The notes under the pieces were generated by a model. It made no database searches, had not been told where the DNA came from, and worked only from the letters and a program-made list of their open reading frames with translations. A DNA stretch of 32,045 nucleotides, from contig PQAJ01000047.1 in assembly GCA_003105185.1 (NCBI GenBank), positions 4,737 through 36,781 of the forward strand. The letters are read 5' to 3'. The stretch comes from Holophagae bacterium. GTDB taxonomy: Bacteria > Acidobacteriota > Thermoanaerobaculia > Thermoanaerobaculales > Sulfomarinibacteraceae. Below are positions 27,921 through 32,045 of this stretch, one piece after another. The position numbers and the translations under genes are program-made. The stretch's first letter is position 1. Each line of letters starts with the position of its first letter.

Positions 27921-28018
27921 CCGCCTCCGTGCCCCTATCCGTCTCCGTCTCCGCGACCGCGCGAATGGGTGGCAGCCCACCTCCCGGGCACGGGCACAGT
28001 GACGGGCCCGGGAACGGT
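27921..28018. repeat. Imperfect inverted repeat element made of hexameric-like units with a central hairpin
   Basis: CCTCCGTGCCCCTATCCGTCTCCGTCTCCGCG ... GGTGG-CAGC-CCACC ... CGGGCACGGGCACAGTGACGGGCCCGGGAACGG. Confidence 0.55.
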
Positions 28019-28117
28019 TGAGCGGACCTTGCCCTCGGGCCCTCGCCGCTCACTCCTTGCAGCCCTCGACGTCTCCGTGCCATAGTGCACAACAGACCGA
28101 GTCGCAACGAGGGTGCC

Positions 28118-28924
28118 ATGCAGGACTACGTCGTCAGTCTCGAGGCCGACCACCCTGGCTTTCACGACCCGGAGTACCGGCGGCGGCGCGACGAGATCGC
28201 GCGCCTCGCGCCGGCGATCGACGGCGAAGGCGAGGCGCAGCGCGTCACCTACAGCGACACCGAGCGCGCGACCTGGGCGACCGTCTTCGAGCGGTTGACC
28301 GGTCTCTATCCGACCCACGCCTGCGGCGACTTCAACGCGGTGATCGATGACCTGGACTACCGCGCCGGCGCGATACCCCAGCTCCCGGACGTGAGCCGCT
28401 TTCTGACCGAGCGAACCGGCTTCCGCCTCCAGCCCGTGGCGGGGCTGGTCTCCGCGCGCCAGTTCCTGGGCAAGCTGTCGCAGCGGGTGTTCTGCGCCAC
28501 CCAGTACATCCGGCACGCGAGCCAGCCGCTGTACACGCCGGAGCCCGACATCGTGCACGAGCTGATGGGGCACGCGCCGATGCTCGCCATCCCGGAGTTC
28601 GCGGACCTCTCCCAGAAGATCGGCGAGGGGTCGCTGCGGGCCGACGATCGGCAGATCGAGCAGCTCGCCACCCTGTACTGGTTCACCATCGAGTACGGGT
28701 TGCTCCGCATCGATGACGGCTACCGGGCCTACGGCGCCGGCCTGCTGTCGAGCTTCGGCGAGCTCGAGCACGCGCTCAGCGGCGCGGTCGAGGTCCGCCG
28801 TCTCGACCCCGAGCTGGCGAAGGACACGCGCTACCCGATCACGACCTACCAGCCGCTGCTGTGGTGGGTGGACTCGATTGGCGAGGCCTTCGCGAAAATG
28901 GACGCCTTCGTCCGCTCCATGTGA
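28118..28924 (+). CDS. Pterin-dependent aromatic amino acid hydroxylase (phenylalanine 4-monooxygenase family)
   Basis: IRHASQPLYTPEPDIVHELMGHAPMLAIPEFADLSQKIGEGSLRA...LATLYWFTIEYGLLR...YGAGLLSSFGELEHAL, the highly conserved AAH catalytic core; ATG 28118. Confidence 0.96.
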   Translation: MQDYVVSLEADHPGFHDPEYRRRRDEIARLAPAIDGEGEAQRVTYSDTERATWATVFERLTGLYPTHACGDFNAVIDDLDYRAGAIPQLPDVSRFLTERTGFRLQPVAGLVSARQFLGKLSQRVFCATQYIRHASQPLYTPEPDIVHELMGHAPMLAIPEFADLSQKIGEGSLRADDRQIEQLATLYWFTIEYGLLRIDDGYRAYGAGLLSSFGELEHALSGAVEVRRLDPELAKDTRYPITTYQPLLWWVDSIGEAFAKMDAFVRSM

Positions 28925-28949
28925 CGGGGCCTCAAGCGGGAAGTCGAAC

Positions 28950-29085
28950 TACGAAGACACAAAGGCGATTCACCTACGGTCCTGCGGATAGCCGCGATCG
29001 ACGAAGACCGAGAGCGTAACCTCACCGAGCACCTCATTTTCTGAAGGACTTTCGTGCCTTCTTCGTGTCTTGGTGTCTTCGTGGC
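28950..29085. repeat. Dispersed-type 'GAAGACAC' intergenic repeat element with inverted ends
   Basis: ACGAAGACACAAAGGC at 28951 and, inverted, CCACGAAGACACCAAGACACGAAGAAGGCACGAAAG at 29050-29084; ends next to the Rieske stop codon. Confidence 0.55.
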
Positions 29086-29445
29086 TCAAACGTCGAAGAA
29101 CCCACCGAGCTTCGAGGTGTCGAGGAAGACCTCGCCTTCGCGGATCTCGATCGGCAGAGACTTGAGGTGGGAGCCCTTGCACGGGCCGTCCACGCAGAGG
29201 CCGTCCTCCGGCCGGTAGCGGGCCCCGTGCGAGTTGCAGACGAGGAACCGGCGGTCGGCGTCCCACAGCTCGCCCGGGTCGCGGTCGTCGAGCGGCAAGG
29301 GGAGATGGCGGCACTGGTTCTTGTAGGCGCGCACCTCGCCGCCGGGGACGGCGAGGAGAATGCCCTCCTCGTCGAACGGGCCCTCGCGGTAGCCGAAACG
29401 CAGGCCGGTCGGTGGGATGTCGCTGACGCTGGCGATCCGCTGCAT
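29086..29445 (-). CDS. Rieske-type [2Fe-2S] ferredoxin-like protein
   Basis: CRH-x22-CNSHGARY cluster ligands (CxH...CxxH), 119 aa; SD-like GAGG before ATG 29445. Confidence 0.85.
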   Translation of the reverse strand: MQRIASVSDIPPTGLRFGYREGPFDEEGILLAVPGGEVRAYKNQCRHLPLPLDDRDPGELWDADRRFLVCNSHGARYRPEDGLCVDGPCKGSHLKSLPIEIREGEVFLDTSKLGGFFDV

Positions 29446-29692
29446 TGTCCCTCGCACCTCGAGAACGGTCTCCGGCAATCGCTGCAGATCATAGCTGAGC
29501 GGATCGTCGACGTTGAGAACTGAGGTGGGCGCGGGTCCGGCTTGGTCGTGCGGACGACGTCGTGACGAGTCCGGCTTCAGGCTTCGTGCTCGGCACTTCG
29601 CCGTGACATGAGCGCAAGCGGGTCGGTGGGCGGCTCTGACCCTTCGTCCATTCCCGTCGTCAGGCTGTGTACAATCCGGGTTCGGAGCTGTC

Positions 29693-30391
29693 GTGAGCAC
29701 GCCGATCCTGACCGTGGTGATCCCGACCCTCAACGAGGCGGGGACCATCGCGTGCTGCCTCGGCTCGATCGGAGCGGACCGTGGGGTCGAGGTGGTGGTG
29801 AGCGACGGCGGCAGCACCGACGGTACGGTCGAGGCGATTCGGACGAACGGGAGGGCGCGCTTGGTCGACGGTCCGGCCGGCCGCGGCCAGCAGCTGCGGC
29901 GCGGCGCTGAGGCCGCAATCGCGCCGCGGCTGCTGTTCCTGCACGCCGACTGCCGCCTGCCGGGGGGCTGGCTCCCCGCGGTGGTCGAGGCGTTGGAGGA
30001 TCCACGGACCGCCCTCGCCTGCTTCCGGCTGGCGACCGAGCCCACCGAGGCCGGGGCGAGCCGGCTGCGGCGCGTGTGGTTGCGGCTGCTCGACCTGCGG
30101 TCGTTGGGACTCGCCATGCCGTACGGGGACCAGGGGTTCGCGATGCGGCGCGAGGTCTACGAAGAGACCGGCGGGTTCCCGGCCATCCCGCTGATGGAGG
30201 ACCTGGTGATGGCGCGAGCGTGCCGCAGGCTGGGCCGCATCCGGCGGATCCCACTGGTGGTGCGCACCGGCTCGCGACGCTTCGACGACCACGGGTTGCG
30301 CAGCCGGGCGATGACCGCGACCTTCCCCCTGCTGTTCCGGGCCGGTGTGCCCGCCGAGCGGCTCGCCCACTGGTACGGAGTGGCGCGGTGA
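29693..30391 (+). CDS. TIGR04283-type family 2 glycosyltransferase (annotated 'arsenosugar biosynthesis' by neighbourhood)
   Basis: MSTPILTVVIPTLNEAGTIACCLGSI...VVVSDGGSTDGTVEAI...GRGQQLRRGAEAA...LLFLHADCRLPGGW...GLAMPYGDQGFAMRREVYEETGGFPAIPLMEDLVMARACRRLGRIRRIP. Confidence 0.92.
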   Translation: MSTPILTVVIPTLNEAGTIACCLGSIGADRGVEVVVSDGGSTDGTVEAIRTNGRARLVDGPAGRGQQLRRGAEAAIAPRLLFLHADCRLPGGWLPAVVEALEDPRTALACFRLATEPTEAGASRLRRVWLRLLDLRSLGLAMPYGDQGFAMRREVYEETGGFPAIPLMEDLVMARACRRLGRIRRIPLVVRTGSRRFDDHGLRSRAMTATFPLLFRAGVPAERLAHWYGVAR

Positions 30392-31044
30392 GCTGCGTTG
30401 TCGTGTTCGGACGGGAGCCGGTTCCGGGCCGGGTGAAGACCCGGCTCGCGGCGGGCGTTGGTGAGGAGCTGGCAGCGGCCATCTACCGCGAGCTCCTCGG
30501 GCACACCCTGGGGGTTGCCGGCTCGATCGATGCGGACGTCGTGCTGGCGCTGGCCGATCCGCCGGCACGGGGCTGGCGGCCGGAGCGGGCGGTCGCGGTC
30601 GAGGTGCAGGTCGCCGGCGATCTTGGACGGCGCCTCGCCGACGCGTTTGCCCGACGCTTCGCCGAGGGGTACCGGCGGGTGGTGGTGGTCGGTTCGGACT
30701 GCCCGGAGCTGGCGCCACGCCACCTCCGGGCGGCATTCGATGGTCTCGCGAGGCATCCGGTCGTGCTCGGACCGGCCTGGGACGGCGGTTACTGGTTGGT
30801 CGGGGCGCGCGCGCCCGGAGTGGATCTGTTCAGTGACATCCCGTGGTCGACCGGGCAGGTGCTGGAAGCCACCCGGGCGCGGCTGCGGGCAGTGGCCGCG
30901 GGCTGGCTGGAGCTCGAGCGCCTGCACGACCTCGACACCGATGCCGACCTGCGCCGGGCGCTCGACGGGGAGACCATCGGCGGCGAGCTGCGCAGCCGGC
31001 TGCAGGCGACCGCCCGCTCGATCGGGAGAGCGTGCGCACCGTGA
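30388..31044 (+). CDS. TIGR04282-type glycosyltransferase (annotated 'arsenosugar biosynthesis' by neighbourhood)
   Basis: MSCVVVFGREPVPGRVKTRLAAGVGEELAAAIYRELLGHTL...VVVVGSDCPELAPRHLRAAFDGLARHPVVLGPAWDGGYWLVGAR; GTG 30388 overlaps the previous stop (GTGA). Confidence 0.92.
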   Translation: MSCVVVFGREPVPGRVKTRLAAGVGEELAAAIYRELLGHTLGVAGSIDADVVLALADPPARGWRPERAVAVEVQVAGDLGRRLADAFARRFAEGYRRVVVVGSDCPELAPRHLRAAFDGLARHPVVLGPAWDGGYWLVGARAPGVDLFSDIPWSTGQVLEATRARLRAVAAGWLELERLHDLDTDADLRRALDGETIGGELRSRLQATARSIGRACAP

Positions 31045-31832
31045 ACGCGACCTCCGGCACCCCCGGGGCTCCCGCCCTCCCGGACCGCTGGCGGCGACTG
31101 GCGCAGCTGCCGACCGGGCACCGGACCCAGGTCTGGATCGCCGAGGACCACCAGCTCGGCGAGCGGGTCGTGCTGAAGCTCTTCCCGCCGTGCGCAGACG
31201 CCATGGTCAGGGCGCGCGCGCTGACCGAGGTCCGGCTGGGCCTGCTGCTGCACCATCCCCATCTGGTCCAGCTCTACGAGGTGCTGGAGTGGGAGCAGCA
31301 CCTGATCGCGGTGATGGAGCTGGTGGTGGGTGGAGACTTGGCGCGGCGGGTCGCCCTGCAGGGCGCGCAGGCGGTCCCGATGGTGGTCGAGTGGACGGGG
31401 GAGGCGCTGTCGGTGCTGGCGTTCCTGCACGAGCAGCAGCTCATCCACCGCGACGTCACGCCCTCCAACCTGCTGCTCGATCACCACGAGCGTGTCAAGC
31501 TCGGCGACCTCGGGCTGGTCGGGCGGCTCGACCGGCTCGACGATCCGGTCGGCGGTACCTCGGGGGTGGGCACGCCCGGCTACATGGCCCCGGAGCATGC
31601 GGCGGGTGGCGACCCGACTCCGGCGTGGGACCTCTACGGTCTCGGCGTCACCATCCGAGAGGTGCTCACAGGCGTGCGCTCGTTCGCCGACCGCGCGCCG
31701 GCGAAGGTGCCGGAGAGCTGCCCGCGCTGGCTGCGCCAGTTCCTGGAGCGCCTGCTGGCCCGTGATCCCCGGGATCGCTGGCCGACCGCGGTCGAGGCGC
31801 TCGCCGTCTTCGAGGCCCAGCGCACCGCCTAA
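31041..31832 (+). CDS. Short soluble Ser/Thr protein kinase-like protein
   Basis: RVVLKLF, LIHRDVTPSNLLLDHHERVKLGDLGLVGRL, GTPGYMAPEHA, WDLYGLGVTIREVLTG; GTG 31041 overlaps the previous stop (GTGA); GTG 31032 also possible. Confidence 0.88.
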   Translation: MNATSGTPGAPALPDRWRRLAQLPTGHRTQVWIAEDHQLGERVVLKLFPPCADAMVRARALTEVRLGLLLHHPHLVQLYEVLEWEQHLIAVMELVVGGDLARRVALQGAQAVPMVVEWTGEALSVLAFLHEQQLIHRDVTPSNLLLDHHERVKLGDLGLVGRLDRLDDPVGGTSGVGTPGYMAPEHAAGGDPTPAWDLYGLGVTIREVLTGVRSFADRAPAKVPESCPRWLRQFLERLLARDPRDRWPTAVEALAVFEAQRTA

Positions 31833-31834
31833 TC

Positions 31835-32045
31835 GTGGGCTTTGCGGTCCGTACCGCGGTTTGCCGCGGGATGGGCGAGCGCCTCGAGCGGTCGCCCTTC
31901 GAGAGAATCTCCGGCTACGGGCTGCTGCGGAGCCTGACCAAGCGGCTCTCCGGCAAGAGTGGCGAGACGGCCTGGCATCCCGGCATGGTCGAGATCGAGG
32001 AGGCACTCGTTCCCGGGTTCATCATCGAGGCCTATGACCTCAGGA
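31835..32045 (+). CDS. Partial CDS (runs off the right edge), unknown function
   Basis: Open frame from GTG 31835 (or ATG 31871): ...MGERLERSPFERISGYGLLRSLTKRLSGKSGETAWHPGMVEIEEALVPGFIIEAYDLR; natural composition, just after the kinase stop. Confidence 0.5.
   Translation, partial: MGFAVRTAVCRGMGERLERSPFERISGYGLLRSLTKRLSGKSGETAWHPGMVEIEEALVPGFIIEAYDLR

Noticed and set aside
29693-31044. Calling this an arsenosugar biosynthesis cluster
   Set aside because: The TIGR names derive from gene neighbourhood; no arsM/radical SAM arsenosugar gene is present in the window, so the pathway cannot be claimed.
1-32045. CRISPR arrays, tRNA or rRNA genes, transposases, phage genes
   Set aside because: No regularly spaced identical repeats, no tRNA T-loop context (GGTTCRANTCC with CCA-arm symmetry) and no integrase/transposase motifs were recognised by eye. 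A tRNAscan-SE/CRISPR finder run would be decisive.

Overview
High-GC (visually about 70% G+C), densely coded bacterial chromosome window with about 25 supported genes. The gene repertoire resembles Acidobacteriota/Thermoanaerobaculia-like MAGs, but that is an inference and was not tested. From left to right: a partial unknown CDS; a CAP/SCP protein; a very large BNR/sortilin-type beta-propeller protein; an M16 zinc peptidase; a clan GH-A-like glycosidase with an Ig-like domain; an FmdB zinc ribbon with a coupled small ORF; a truncated ORF remnant; an NTF2-like protein; an O6-alkylguanine-DNA methyltransferase; a WS/DGAT acyltransferase; a glyoxalase II C-terminal remnant; a glutathione-synthase-like ATP-grasp enzyme with a duplicated Cys-containing tail; a PilZ protein; a giant M1 metallopeptidase with ASH domains and a duplicated C-terminal module; MurB; a six-gene operon with every junction overlapping (ECF sigma, zinc-finger/FecR/DUF3352-like membrane anti-sigma candidate, then ATPase-permease-ATPase-permease ABC genes); an aromatic amino acid hydroxylase; a Rieske-like ferredoxin; a translationally coupled TIGR04283/TIGR04282 glycosyltransferase plus Ser/Thr kinase cluster; and a partial unknown CDS. 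No tRNA, rRNA, CRISPR array or transposase was recognised. The best candidates for new biology are the sigma/anti-sigma/dual-ABC operon, the duplicated 'SRTY...GTYGQ' module in the M1 protein, the tandem tail repeat of the ATP-grasp protein, and the intergenic repeat elements (hexameric G-rich elements and a GAAGACAC element) found in the larger intergenic gaps. Domain names come from motif reading only; no database search was run.
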